Assembly (NCBI GenBank): GCA_030637805.1
Contig: DAOWFV010000261.1
Location: 1-13,141 of the forward strand
DNA: 13,141 nucleotides
Reading direction: 5' to 3'
From: Acidobacteriota bacterium
GTDB lineage: Bacteria; Acidobacteriota; Thermoanaerobaculia; Thermoanaerobaculales; Sulfomarinibacteraceae
A program made the translations under genes and the position numbers. Below, piece after piece: positions 1 to 7,771 of this stretch. The notes beneath the pieces were generated by a model that was given only the letters and a program-made list of their open reading frames with translations, had not been told where the DNA came from and ran no database searches. Each line of letters starts with the position of its first letter. Positions within the stretch are counted from its first letter, which is position 1.

Positions 1-19
1 AATTCCTAATTCCTAATTC
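1..19. repeat. Heptamer tandem array (AATTCCT unit), 2.7 copies
   Basis: The window opens with 2.7 copies of the heptamer AATTCCT, ending 7 bp before the stop codon of the minus-strand response regulator, so it lies just downstream of that gene. The same unit recurs at 8909-8934 (opposite orientation) and 9194-9225 (same orientation). The array may continue to the left of the window. Period-7 tandem arrays between genes resemble the short tandemly repeated sequences known from cyanobacteria; the function here is unknown. Confidence 0.85.
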
Positions 20-26
20 TCCGATG

Positions 27-1421
27 CTACTCATCCACCCCGTTATCTCCCTCGTTTGGCAAACTTATCTCTCCATACTCCTTGAGCTTGCGTTGCAGGG
101 TGCGGAGACCGATCTCGAGCAGATCGGCTGCGCGCGCGCGATGGCCCTGGGTAAAGTCCACGGTTCGCAGGATGGCCTCCCTCTCGATCTCGGACATCGG
201 CCGCGGATACCACTGGGTCGATTGCCCGCCTTCCGGCCGCGACGCCGATGCGCGGTACTCTGTCGGCAGCTCATCGAGGAGGATCTCCTCGCCGCGGGCG
301 AAGAGTACGAGCGACTCGACGAGGTTGCGGAGCTCGCGCACGTTCCCGGGCCAGAGCTGCCTCTTGAGGGCGGCCAGCACCGCCGGCTGGACGCCCCGCA
401 CATCCCGGTCCAACTCCTGGTTGAAGAACTCCAGGAAGTGCTGGATGAAGAGTGGAATGTCCTCCGACCGTTCGCGCAGCGGCGGAATCTGCAGAGTCAC
501 CACCTTGAGACGGTAGTAGAGGTCCTCGCGAAATCGCCCGTCCGCCACCCAGCTCGCGAGGTCGCGGTTGGTGGCTGCCACCAAGCGAAAATCCACCGAG
601 AGCTGGGTTGCACCGCCAACGCGCATGATGTGGCGCTCCTCGAGCACCCGCAGGAGTTTCACCTGCAGGTCCGGCGACAGCTCGGATATCTCGTCCAAGA
701 AAAGGGTGCCGCCGGAGGCCCTCTCGATGAGCCCAATGCGGCGCTGGTGGGCGCCGGTGAAAGCCCCTTTCTCATGGCCGAAGAGCTCCGACTCGAGGAT
801 CTCGCCGGGAATGGCGCCGCAGTTGATCGCGACGAACGGCCCTCCGGACCGCGGAGAGTTCTGGTGCAGGGCGTTGGCGACGAGCTCCTTCCCGGTCCCC
901 GACTCACCGACTACCAAGACTGTGGACCGGGTGGGCGCGGCGACTCGCAGACGCTCGAGCAGATCCTCCATGGCCGAGGAATGACCGACGATTCCCTCGA
1001 AGCCGAAGCTCTTCTCCAGACGCTGGCGGAGGCGGCGGTTCTCGTCCGATAGAACCCGCCGCTCGAGGTGCAACTGCACCCGCTGACGCAGCTCCTGCAT
1101 CTTCACCGGTTTCGTGAGGTAGTCGTCCGCACCCTCCTGGAGGGCCGCCACCGCGTCCTGGACGTCGCCAAAGGCGGTCACCAGCAGGAAGGGCAGGTGG
1201 GGGAGCTCGGCCCGCACCTCGCGCAGGAACTCGTAGCCGTCAATTCCCGGCATGCGTACGTCGGAGACGATCACGTCCACCGGATCGCCCGCACGAAGGC
1301 GTTCGAGGGCCTCCTCGGCGGAAGGAAATGGACGCAGGGTGTAACCCACCCGCTCGAGGGTGCGGGTCATCGCCTCCCGCGACCCGTCGTCGTCATCTAC
1401 CAGAAAGACCACCGCAGCCAT
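27..1421 (-). CDS. Sigma-54-dependent response regulator, NtrC family
   Basis: This 464-residue protein has the three-domain NtrC layout. The receiver domain (about 1-120) has the acidic cluster D10-D12, phospho-acceptor D54 (SDVRMPG), T82 and K104. The AAA+ sigma-54 activation domain (about 142-370) has Walker A GESGTGKE at 172-179, the sigma-54-contacting GAFTGA loop at 219-224, Walker B GGTLFLDE at 237-244 and the WPGNVREL segment at 357-364. A Fis-type helix-turn-helix lies at about 410-448. When phosphorylated it should drive open-complex formation by RNA polymerase with sigma-54. ATG start at 1421, with a purine-rich GAGGCGGGA stretch upstream. It is the last gene of the operon, 13 bp after ligA. 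No partner histidine kinase lies in the window, and I saw no clear sigma-54 promoter, so its signal and targets are unknown. Confidence 0.95.
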   Translation of the reverse strand: MAAVVFLVDDDDGSREAMTRTLERVGYTLRPFPSAEEALERLRAGDPVDVIVSDVRMPGIDGYEFLREVRAELPHLPFLLVTAFGDVQDAVAALQEGADDYLTKPVKMQELRQRVQLHLERRVLSDENRRLRQRLEKSFGFEGIVGHSSAMEDLLERLRVAAPTRSTVLVVGESGTGKELVANALHQNSPRSGGPFVAINCGAIPGEILESELFGHEKGAFTGAHQRRIGLIERASGGTLFLDEISELSPDLQVKLLRVLEERHIMRVGGATQLSVDFRLVAATNRDLASWVADGRFREDLYYRLKVVTLQIPPLRERSEDIPLFIQHFLEFFNQELDRDVRGVQPAVLAALKRQLWPGNVRELRNLVESLVLFARGEEILLDELPTEYRASASRPEGGQSTQWYPRPMSEIEREAILRTVDFTQGHRARAADLLEIGLRTLQRKLKEYGEISLPNEGDNGVDE

Positions 1422-1434
1422 CAGATCCCGCCTC

Positions 1435-3435
1435 TCATCTCTTCAACATCTGGTTCAATCCGTCCTCGTCGAGAACCTCGACCCCCAGGTCACGCGCCCT
1501 GACCAGCTTGCTCCCCGGATCGGCGCCGGCCACGAGGTAGGATGTGCGGGCCGAGACCGAGCCCACCACCGTCGCCCCCAGCCCCTCCAGGCGTTCCTTG
1601 AGCTCACGCCGGGGTTGGCTCAGGGCGCCGGTCAACACGAAGGTGAGCCCGGCGAGCACGGCTTCATCGTCCACCCCGCGAATCTCCTCGAAGGGGTCGA
1701 TCCCGCGATCCTTCAGACGCTTCACTCTCTCCTGGTTCCGGGGCTTGGAAAACCAGGTCCGCACCGCGGACGCCATCACCGGGCCCACGCCGTCGATGCT
1801 CTCGAGCTCCTCGGCCTCCGCCTCGGCCAACCCCTCGAGACTCCCGAATCGACGGGCGAGAAGCCTCGCCGCACGCTCGCCCACATGGGGGATGCCGAGA
1901 GCGAAGAGGATCCGGTGAAGGGGACGCGCCCCGGCCTCATTGATCTCGCGCACGAGGTTCGCCGCTGACACCTCCCCCCAACCAGGAAGGTTGGCAAGAT
2001 CCTCCCTCCCCAGATCCCACAGCGAGGCCTCGTCGCTCACCAGGCCTGCCTCCATCAGCTGCTCGAGAGACCGGTCCCCCAGCCCCTCGATCTCCATCGC
2101 GCCCCGCGAGACAAAGTGCCGCAGTCGGGCCCCTTTCACCGACGGACACTCCGGGTTGGGGCAGCGCAGAGCCACCTCCTCCGCTTCCCGCGCCACCTCG
2201 GTCCCGCAGACCGGACAGTGGGTCGGTGGGATGAACGGTTCTGAGTCCTCGCGGCGCTCGGCACTGACCACACCCACCACCTTGGGAATCACCTCGCCAC
2301 CCTTCATCACCCAAACGGTATCCCCGACGCGTACGTCGAGCCGCGCCACCTCGTCGAAGTTATGAAGGGTCGCGCGGGAAACGGTCGAGCCGGCCAGCAG
2401 AACGGGCTCGAGGATCGCCACCGGCGTCAGCACCCCGGTGCGACCCACCTGGACCACGATCCCCAGCAACCTCGTGGTCTTGCCCTCGGGAGGGAACTTG
2501 AAGGCCACCGCCCAGCGCACCGCGCGGGTGGTGCTGCCGACGAGCTCTCGCTCGGAAGCCCGGTCCACCTTGATGACGATGCCGTCGGTGTCGTAGTCGA
2601 GCTGACCACGCCGCTCCTCCCATTGATCGATATATTCCTCGGCATCCTCAATCCCGGAGCACAGCTCCAGACCGGGACTCACCGGGAAGCCGAGCTCGGC
2701 CAACCAGCGGAGTCCCGCCACATGGCTGTCCCCTTCGTGGCCCTGGGCACGAGCAAGCTGGTAGCACCACAGGGCCAGCCGGCGCCGCGAGGCCTCTCGC
2801 GAGTCGAGCAGGCGGATGCTGCCGGCCGCAGCGTTGCGGGGGTTGGCGAACTCCTGCCCGCCTGCCGCCTTCCGGGCCTGGTTGAGCGCGGCGAAGATGC
2901 TGCGCGCCAGGTAGACCTCACCGCGAATCTCCACCAGCGGTGGCATTCCCTCCACCTCCAGGGGAAGTTGGCGAATGGTGCGCGCATTGGCGGTGACATC
3001 GTCGCCGACGAGCCCGTCGCCGCGGGTCACCGCCCGCTCCAGGCGGCCGTCGACGTAGATCAGAGAAATCGAGACGCCATCAATCTTGAGCTCGGCCGCG
3101 AGCGCCTCCGGTTCGGTTCCGAGCTCACGGCAAACTCGGTCATACCAGGCCCTGAGCTCCTCTTTCGAATAGCTGTTATCGAGAGAGAGCATGGGCACCG
3201 CGTGCTCCACCTGCTCGAGACCTTCCAGCGGCTCGCCCCCCACCCGCTGCGTCGGCGACGATGCCGAGGCCAGGTCCGGAAAGCGCGTCTCGAACTTCGA
3301 AAGCTCGGCGAAGAGCTGGTCGTACTCGAAATCGGAGATCTCTGGGTCGGCGAGGACGTAGTACCGGCGATCATGGTGGCGGATCAGGAGCCGCAGCTCC
3401 TCAACCCGGCGTCTTATTTTCTCCGGGCCAGTCAT
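1435..3435 (-). CDS. ligA: NAD-dependent DNA ligase LigA
   Basis: A complete 666-residue bacterial NAD+-dependent ligase, close to the usual length of about 670. It seals nicks in duplex DNA in replication and repair. The N-terminal Ia domain is followed by the SLDN segment at 84-87 and the adenylation motif LKIDG with nucleophile K117, then RGEVYL, FANPRNAAAGS and TDGIVIK. An OB fold follows, then a four-cysteine zinc finger (CPVCG then CPNPEC), helix-hairpin-helix repeats (for example LPGWGEVSAANL and GIPHVGERAA) and a C-terminal BRCT domain (about the last 75 residues, from the LTFVLTG segment). The frame stays open for another 187 codons upstream, but homology begins at the ATG at 3435. 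That ATG shares one base with the poly(A) polymerase stop codon (TGATG), which implies translational coupling. Confidence 0.97.
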   Translation of the reverse strand: MTGPEKIRRRVEELRLLIRHHDRRYYVLADPEISDFEYDQLFAELSKFETRFPDLASASSPTQRVGGEPLEGLEQVEHAVPMLSLDNSYSKEELRAWYDRVCRELGTEPEALAAELKIDGVSISLIYVDGRLERAVTRGDGLVGDDVTANARTIRQLPLEVEGMPPLVEIRGEVYLARSIFAALNQARKAAGGQEFANPRNAAAGSIRLLDSREASRRRLALWCYQLARAQGHEGDSHVAGLRWLAELGFPVSPGLELCSGIEDAEEYIDQWEERRGQLDYDTDGIVIKVDRASERELVGSTTRAVRWAVAFKFPPEGKTTRLLGIVVQVGRTGVLTPVAILEPVLLAGSTVSRATLHNFDEVARLDVRVGDTVWVMKGGEVIPKVVGVVSAERREDSEPFIPPTHCPVCGTEVAREAEEVALRCPNPECPSVKGARLRHFVSRGAMEIEGLGDRSLEQLMEAGLVSDEASLWDLGREDLANLPGWGEVSAANLVREINEAGARPLHRILFALGIPHVGERAARLLARRFGSLEGLAEAEAEELESIDGVGPVMASAVRTWFSKPRNQERVKRLKDRGIDPFEEIRGVDDEAVLAGLTFVLTGALSQPRRELKERLEGLGATVVGSVSARTSYLVAGADPGSKLVRARDLGVEVLDEDGLNQMLKR

Positions 3436-4865
3436 CACCGACTCCGCCGGCGAGGACGACGGCGCCGTCGGGGCCGTCGCCCTTCTTCCGTTCCCTTCTT
3501 CGATCGCTCCACTTGATTCTCTTTGCTCATCCGTTCGAGCGCCCGCTTCCACCCGGCGTGGGCCTCGGCGGAGACCAAGCCGAGGGTGGTCGCCAACCGG
3601 TGCAGGTCCCACGCCACCGGGAAATAGTCCTGCCTCGCCAGCTTCAGGACCTGGCGCCCGCGTTCCGGGGCCTTTTGCATCTTGGTCAAGGTGAACAGAC
3701 CCTGCTGGATCAGGTGCAGGGTCTGGTTGGGAAGGTGCATGCTCGCCCCGGCCGGCTCGATAAGGTCGTGCAGCCGCCCCAGGAGGGCAACGTTGTCTAT
3801 GCGCCCGTTGTCGCCGGTGGTCTCCTTGACGAGGGTGAAGAAGTTGGCAAGGAAAAGCCCACCTAGCAGGGACGGGGTGGGGTAGGGCCGCCCGGAGGCG
3901 ATCTCCCGGTCCACGGTCTCGAGAATTTTCGTGATTTCGGAGGAGTGGTTCGGGAGATCGGGGAACGCGTGCTCGATGAGGCCCGCCTTCCGCCAAGCCT
4001 GGAAGATCCCCGCCGCCGAGCCCGAGCGCAGGCCTTCGAGGAGCTCATAGGTGAGTCGCGGGGCAGACGCGTCGGCAATCAGCGGGTGCTGGCGAGCGAT
4101 CGCCTCCGTGGTTCTCCGGTCGATTTCGAATCCGAGGCGTACCTGGTACTCGAGCGCGCGCATCATGCGTACGGGATCCTCCTCGAAACGCACGTCCGGA
4201 TCACCGATGGTGCGGATCATTCTCTTCTGGAGGTCGGGAATCCCTCCGACGAAGTCGATGACCGAGAAGTCCGCGATGTTGTAAAACAGGGCGTTGACGG
4301 TGAAGTCGCGGCGCCGCGCATCCTCCGCCGGCGTGCCGAAGACGTCCTCCTCCCTGCGCGGCGGCGGTGGGGGGTCGGCAGTTTCCTCCTCCGCGGCTTC
4401 CTCGACCGCCTCCTCCCAGTCATCGGGGCTCTCCGGCGGCTCCGGGCTGGCGCGGAAGGTCGCGACCTCGACGATCTCGCCTCGGAAGAACACGTGCACG
4501 AGGCGAAACCGACGGCCGATGATGCGCGAGTTTCGGAAAAGGCGCCGGATCTCCTGAGGCCGGGCGTTGGTTGCGACATCGAAGTCCTTGGGCCGACCAC
4601 CGAGGAGGAGGTCGCGCACGCTGCCACCCACCAGGTAGGCCTGATAACCCGAGCGGTGAAGACGGTACAGGACCTTGAGGGCTTCAGACGACACGTCGCC
4701 CCGTGACAGCCGGTGCTCGGGACGCTCCAGGATCCTCGGCTCAAGGGCTTCGACAGCGGTCTCTCCCCCGGAGTCTATTTGCCCCCGTGACTCCCGCGAA
4801 GCGTCGCTGCTGTCGGCTCCAGGGTCTATCACGAGCCGGCGATTGGGCCGCGCCGGTTCAGCCAT
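3435..4865 (-). CDS. pcnB: Poly(A) polymerase, PcnB type (class II nucleotidyltransferase)
   Basis: A 476-residue class II template-independent nucleotidyltransferase. The head domain has LVGGSVRDLLLGG around residue 80 and the metal-binding pair in DFDVAT (D94, D96). IIGRRFRLVHV (115-125) is characteristic of bacterial poly(A) polymerases rather than CCA-adding enzymes, RRDFT lies at 185-189 and DPVRMMRALEY near 230. The C terminus (about 456-476) is almost all arginine, as in RNA-binding PcnB tails. It probably adds 3' A tails that promote RNA decay. A Glu/Pro-rich insert (about 139-172) interrupts the palm region. I chose the ATG at 4865, which overlaps the upstream gene's stop by 8 bp. 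A TTG at 4889 would add 8 residues, and neither has a clear ribosome site. A CCA-adding role is the alternative, since the family boundary is subtle. Confidence 0.88.
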   Translation of the reverse strand: MAEPARPNRRLVIDPGADSSDASRESRGQIDSGGETAVEALEPRILERPEHRLSRGDVSSEALKVLYRLHRSGYQAYLVGGSVRDLLLGGRPKDFDVATNARPQEIRRLFRNSRIIGRRFRLVHVFFRGEIVEVATFRASPEPPESPDDWEEAVEEAAEEETADPPPPPRREEDVFGTPAEDARRRDFTVNALFYNIADFSVIDFVGGIPDLQKRMIRTIGDPDVRFEEDPVRMMRALEYQVRLGFEIDRRTTEAIARQHPLIADASAPRLTYELLEGLRSGSAAGIFQAWRKAGLIEHAFPDLPNHSSEITKILETVDREIASGRPYPTPSLLGGLFLANFFTLVKETTGDNGRIDNVALLGRLHDLIEPAGASMHLPNQTLHLIQQGLFTLTKMQKAPERGRQVLKLARQDYFPVAWDLHRLATTLGLVSAEAHAGWKRALERMSKENQVERSKKGTEEGRRPRRRRRPRRRSR

Positions 4866-5889
4866 CGATGGAAAGCACGATCTTGCCAAACTGTTCGGCG
4901 CGTTCCATGCGCTCGTAGGCCGTCCGGCCCTCAGCTAGCTGAAGCACGGTGTCTACTACCGGCCGCAGCTTGTGGACATTCATCGCCGACACCAGCTGCC
5001 GCCAGTCCTCGCGCGACCCCATGGTGGAGCCGATGATGCTGAGCTGGTTCCAGAAGATCAAGCGGATCTCCTCGGCCGGATTGGGGCCTGAGGTTGCTCC
5101 GCAGGTGAGGATGCGTCCACCCTTGGCGGCGGCCTTGATGGACTGCATCCAGGTCGCTTCGCCGACCGAGTCCACCACGATGTCGGCGCCTCGCCTGCCG
5201 GTGCGGGTGCGCACCTCTCGGGCCACCTGATCGTCTGCCGGCAGCACGTCGTCCGCTCCCAACTCCGCGGCGCGATCCAGCTTTTTCTGCGAACGTGAGG
5301 TCACCAGCACCCGAGCGCCCATCAGCTTGGCCAGCTGCAGGCAAGCCAGAGACACGCCCCCGCCGATGCCGTGGATGAGCACACTCTCCCCGGGACGCAG
5401 CCCGCCCCGAGTGATCAGCATGCGCCAGGCGGTGAGGTAGGTGAGCCCGAAGGCCGCTGATTCCTCCCACGAAAGGTGCCCGGGGCGCGGGGCCAGAGAG
5501 TCGGCAGCGACCACCACCGCCTCGGCGAACGTGCCGTCGTTGTGCTCTCCGAGCACCCCGAATCGCTCGCAGAGACTCTGCTCTCCGCGACGGCAGAACT
5601 CGCATCGGCCGCAGGACAGCCCCGGGTCGAAGACCACCTCCATTCCAGGCTCGACACCATCCACGCCCGCCCCCACCGTCTCGACCACCCCGGCGCCGTC
5701 GGCGCCTCCGATATGGGGCAGCTCGATGGGAACGCCTGGCATGCCGCCGAGGACGAAGAGATCGAGATGGTTGAGGGCCGCCGTGCGCAACCGAACCCGC
5801 ACCTCGCCCGGGCCGGCCTCGGGCAGCGGGCGATCACCGAACAGGAGTCGGTTCGTTTCACCATGCTCTTCGAAGAAAAGGGCTCTCAC
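4858..5889 (-). CDS. Zinc-type MDR alcohol dehydrogenase / quinone oxidoreductase
   Basis: A 343-residue medium-chain dehydrogenase/reductase. A GroES-like N-terminal domain carries a structural-zinc lobe with four cysteines (C93, C96, C99, C107) in CGRCEFC...C spacing, followed by a Rossmann domain with GIGGGVS at 174-180 that binds NAD(P)H. At the usual catalytic-zinc cysteine position the sequence reads NHLDLF, with Asp43 in place of Cys, followed by PHIGGADGAG with H59. This pattern is common in MDR enzymes annotated as NADPH:quinone reductase-like, so the substrate cannot be named. The start is GTG at 5889, supported by AGGAGG five bases upstream. It is the first gene of the operon and its stop overlaps the pcnB start. 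Confidence 0.9.
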   Translation of the reverse strand: MRALFFEEHGETNRLLFGDRPLPEAGPGEVRVRLRTAALNHLDLFVLGGMPGVPIELPHIGGADGAGVVETVGAGVDGVEPGMEVVFDPGLSCGRCEFCRRGEQSLCERFGVLGEHNDGTFAEAVVVAADSLAPRPGHLSWEESAAFGLTYLTAWRMLITRGGLRPGESVLIHGIGGGVSLACLQLAKLMGARVLVTSRSQKKLDRAAELGADDVLPADDQVAREVRTRTGRRGADIVVDSVGEATWMQSIKAAAKGGRILTCGATSGPNPAEEIRLIFWNQLSIIGSTMGSREDWRQLVSAMNVHKLRPVVDTVLQLAEGRTAYERMERAEQFGKIVLSIDG

Positions 5890-5894
5890 TGTCG

Positions 5895-5900
5895 CCTCCT
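5895..5900 (-). promoter_or_regulatory. Ribosome binding site fixing a GTG start
   Basis: AGGAGG on the minus strand, five bases before the GTG at 5889. It is the best Shine-Dalgarno in the operon and decides the non-ATG start of the MDR gene. Confidence 0.85.
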
Positions 5901-5930
5901 GCTGCGCGACGCTCCGCGCAACGAGTCGTG

Positions 5931-5944
5931 TGGAGTATGGAGTA
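5931..5944. repeat. Two-copy heptamer TGGAGTA
   Basis: A direct duplication of TGGAGTA (5931-5937 and 5938-5944) in the leader/promoter region of the MDR operon. It shares the period of seven, but not the sequence, with the AATTCCT arrays elsewhere in the window. On the minus strand it includes TATACT, a possible -10 element, but no good -35 lies at the right distance. Its role is unknown and it could be chance. Confidence 0.5.
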
Positions 5945-5972
5945 TAAGAGAAACCCCGCCGAAGCGGGGTGT
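5944..5972 (-). terminator. Rho-independent terminator with UUCG tetraloop
   Basis: A perfect 7-bp GC-rich stem (5953-5959 with 5964-5970) whose minus-strand loop is TTCG closed by C-G, the very stable cUUCGg tetraloop. On the minus strand it is followed by the pyrimidine run TTTCTCTT. It lies about 80 bp after the stop of the secreted repeat protein, which it probably terminates, separating that gene from the MDR operon. The U-tract is imperfect. On the plus strand a GTTTT follows the hairpin, so some bidirectional action is possible. Confidence 0.75.
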
Positions 5973-6007
5973 TTTCGAATGGCGGCTTTCGGGCGGTGGC
6001 CTTGACG

Positions 6008-6023
6008 CCAGCACACCTGCTGG
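6008..6023. repeat. Small perfect hairpin after the secreted-protein gene
   Basis: CCAGCA and TGCTGG form a 6-bp stem around a 4-base loop, 31 bp after the stop of the secreted-protein gene. No T-run follows on either strand, so it is not a standard terminator. It could protect the 3' end of the mRNA. Confidence 0.4.
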
Positions 6024-6053
6024 ATGAGGAACCCAGCCGGCGATGGTTGCCCC

Positions 6054-7718
6054 TCAGGGAGGATTCAGGTTGTCGAGCACCCAGCGGCGCTCGCCGACGA
6101 TGGTCCGGCTATTGTCTTTGTCCTCGGTCCAGACAACGATGCTGTGCTCGCCGTCAGCCAGCCCCAGCGCGACCGTGTCCATCTCGTAGCGGAAACCCGC
6201 GTCCTCTGTCTGGGCGGAGGGCAGCCATGGAAACAGATCCTCAACCTCGGGTGAGAGGAGACCGAAATCGGCGTCCCCGACATAGGTGCCGTCGACCCAG
6301 ATCTCGACCGCGTCGATCCGGTCCGAGTCAATCGCGAATCCTGTTACCTCGACTATCCCGGCCTCCAACTCCATGTGAGCCGGAGTGTAGATGTCGCCGA
6401 AGGAGGGAAGGTCGGGATCGTCGTTGCAATCGAAGATCACCGGAAGTTGAGCAATATCGGTGACGTTGTTCTCGATGTCTCCGGCGCGAATCTTGATGTA
6501 GTGCAGCCCCTGACCGTACCCGTGGTTGAACATCAGATCGGCGATGTCCATCAGGAAGGCGAAACCGGCATGCTTGGAGTTGGGCACGTCGACGTAGAGC
6601 TCATGGATGTCCATCCGCGGGTGCCCGTAGTAGTTGAAATCCATCTCCGCCGGATCCCAGTAGAAGCTGCCCGTGTTGGTGTCGGCGATGATGTTGCCGT
6701 CGAGCAACAGCTGCACGTACGAGACGCCGCCGAAGTCGGTGCGCGAGCCGACATCCAGGGTCCAGCCAAGGACCATCCCCACGACCTCTGGAACGTCAAA
6801 GGGCTCACCCCCGCCCGACCAGGGTGGATCACCGCCCGTTCCAGTCGGGTTGCAACCCGTGGTCTGCATGGTGGCATCGGCGATCGGCCAGTTGATCTCA
6901 CCAAACGGCGGCAGGTTGGAACCGGTGTTGAAGGTCTGCACGAAGCGCCGGCCGATGACCCGCGACGCGCCCTCGTCGTCCATGACCCGCACCGCGATGA
7001 CGTGGATGCCGTTGGGCAAAACGGTGGTGTTGAGCATGCGCACGAATCCCGAATACTCCGCATCGAGATTGGACGGAAAACGGTGCAGAATATCGGGACG
7101 ATGCCTGCCGGTAACCGCGTTGCCCATCGCCAGGCCGTCCACCAATATCTCCACGAACACCACCTCGCTGTCGTCGAGCGCCCAACCGGTAATCGGGAAA
7201 ACACCGTTCATCGGTTGGTTGGTGCCCGGAAGCTCGAGCGCGCCGAATGGGGCTTGGTTGATATTGTTGTCGACCGTGAACGAGCGGTGGCCGTAGTCCC
7301 CTACAGTCGAGTCGCTGAACGTGATGCGGATGAAGAGAGTGTGCACCCCGTCCGCGTAAGCTGCGGAGTCGATGGAGGTCGCGAAGCCGGGCCGGGAATA
7401 CGGTGTTCCCGCATACCACGGATAGGCCTGGAGCACATCGTAGCGCGGCTGGTTGATGTCCGCCGTGGCGACGAACTCGTCGTCCACGTAGAGCTCGATA
7501 TTGCTCACCAATGCCTCGGCCCATTCACAGGTGTTCCAGGTCCATTGCGGGCCGCACTGTTCGCCGTCATCGACGACAAATCCATTGACCTCTACCAGAC
7601 CAAAAACCGTGGCTCCATCATGCGGTGTATCGAGCCAGAAAATGGTCTCGGCAACAGCGCTCATCGGCAGCAGGAGAGTCAATAGAACCAGGGCTCCGGC
7701 GATTCCTTTATAACGCAT
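6054..7718 (-). CDS. Exported protein with four tandem Ig-like repeats
   Basis: A 554-residue protein with a clear Sec signal peptide: a basic start (MRYKG), a hydrophobic core (about 7-19) and an AVA-E cleavage site after residue 23. The mature part is essentially four degenerate repeats (about 24-150, 157-263, 270-430, 438-550). Each has a beta-rich pattern: a V.G[FW][AVT].D segment, then an [IL].[IVL].VD[GD] strand, an [RP].[DEI]...FP stretch, a GF....D strand, an [ADN]G.H.[LI] strand and, in most, an arginine-rich final strand ending in VDN. Repeat 3 carries long inserts. There is no catalytic motif, lipobox, LPXTG or C-terminal sorting signal, so it is likely periplasmic, surface-associated or secreted, perhaps in adhesion or as an envelope component. 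The start is ATG at 7718 with AGGAGG seven bases upstream; a TTG at 7748 is less likely. It is monocistronic, between its own promoter and a terminator. Specific function is not recognisable. Confidence 0.85.
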   Translation of the reverse strand: MRYKGIAGALVLLTLLLPMSAVAETIFWLDTPHDGATVFGLVEVNGFVVDDGEQCGPQWTWNTCEWAEALVSNIELYVDDEFVATADINQPRYDVLQAYPWYAGTPYSRPGFATSIDSAAYADGVHTLFIRITFSDSTVGDYGHRSFTVDNNINQAPFGALELPGTNQPMNGVFPITGWALDDSEVVFVEILVDGLAMGNAVTGRHRPDILHRFPSNLDAEYSGFVRMLNTTVLPNGIHVIAVRVMDDEGASRVIGRRFVQTFNTGSNLPPFGEINWPIADATMQTTGCNPTGTGGDPPWSGGGEPFDVPEVVGMVLGWTLDVGSRTDFGGVSYVQLLLDGNIIADTNTGSFYWDPAEMDFNYYGHPRMDIHELYVDVPNSKHAGFAFLMDIADLMFNHGYGQGLHYIKIRAGDIENNVTDIAQLPVIFDCNDDPDLPSFGDIYTPAHMELEAGIVEVTGFAIDSDRIDAVEIWVDGTYVGDADFGLLSPEVEDLFPWLPSAQTEDAGFRYEMDTVALGLADGEHSIVVWTEDKDNSRTIVGERRWVLDNLNPP

Positions 7719-7725
7719 TGCGTGT

Positions 7726-7731
7726 CCTCCT
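7726..7731 (-). promoter_or_regulatory. Ribosome binding site of the secreted repeat protein
   Basis: AGGAGG on the minus strand, seven bases before the ATG at 7718. This selects that ATG, and so a clean signal peptide, over the TTG ten codons upstream. Confidence 0.85.
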
Positions 7732-7756
7732 CTGAACCGCAGTTCCAAACATCCGA

Positions 7757-7770
7757 AATACGATCGTATT
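7757..7770. promoter_or_regulatory. Perfect 14-bp palindrome over predicted +1 (candidate operator)
   Basis: AATACGATCGTATT is its own reverse complement. Given the -10 hexamer at 7772-7777 on the minus strand, the transcription start should be near 7765, so the palindrome is centred on about +2. That is a position where a dimeric repressor would block initiation. The binding protein is unknown. Confidence 0.6.
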
Positions 7771-7771
7771 C

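Noticed and set aside
24..1052. 342-codon plus-strand reading frame opposite the response regulator
   Set aside because: It is an antisense shadow in GC-rich DNA. The minus-strand frame carries every NtrC-family motif.
3436..3996. Upstream extension of ligA by 187 codons in the same open frame
   Set aside because: It overlaps the poly(A) polymerase gene completely and has no LigA-like content. The ATG at 3435 is where ligase homology begins and gives normal length.
5890..5945. Sigma-54 or sigma-70 promoter for the MDR operon
   Set aside because: A CACG...TTGC pair exists on the minus strand, but with the wrong spacing and no GG at -24. A TATACT lacks a -35. Neither is supportable.
7719..7748. 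TTG start giving a 10-residue longer secreted protein
   Set aside because: It would translate through the strong AGGAGG site at 7726-7731 and put ten extra residues in front of a clean signal peptide.
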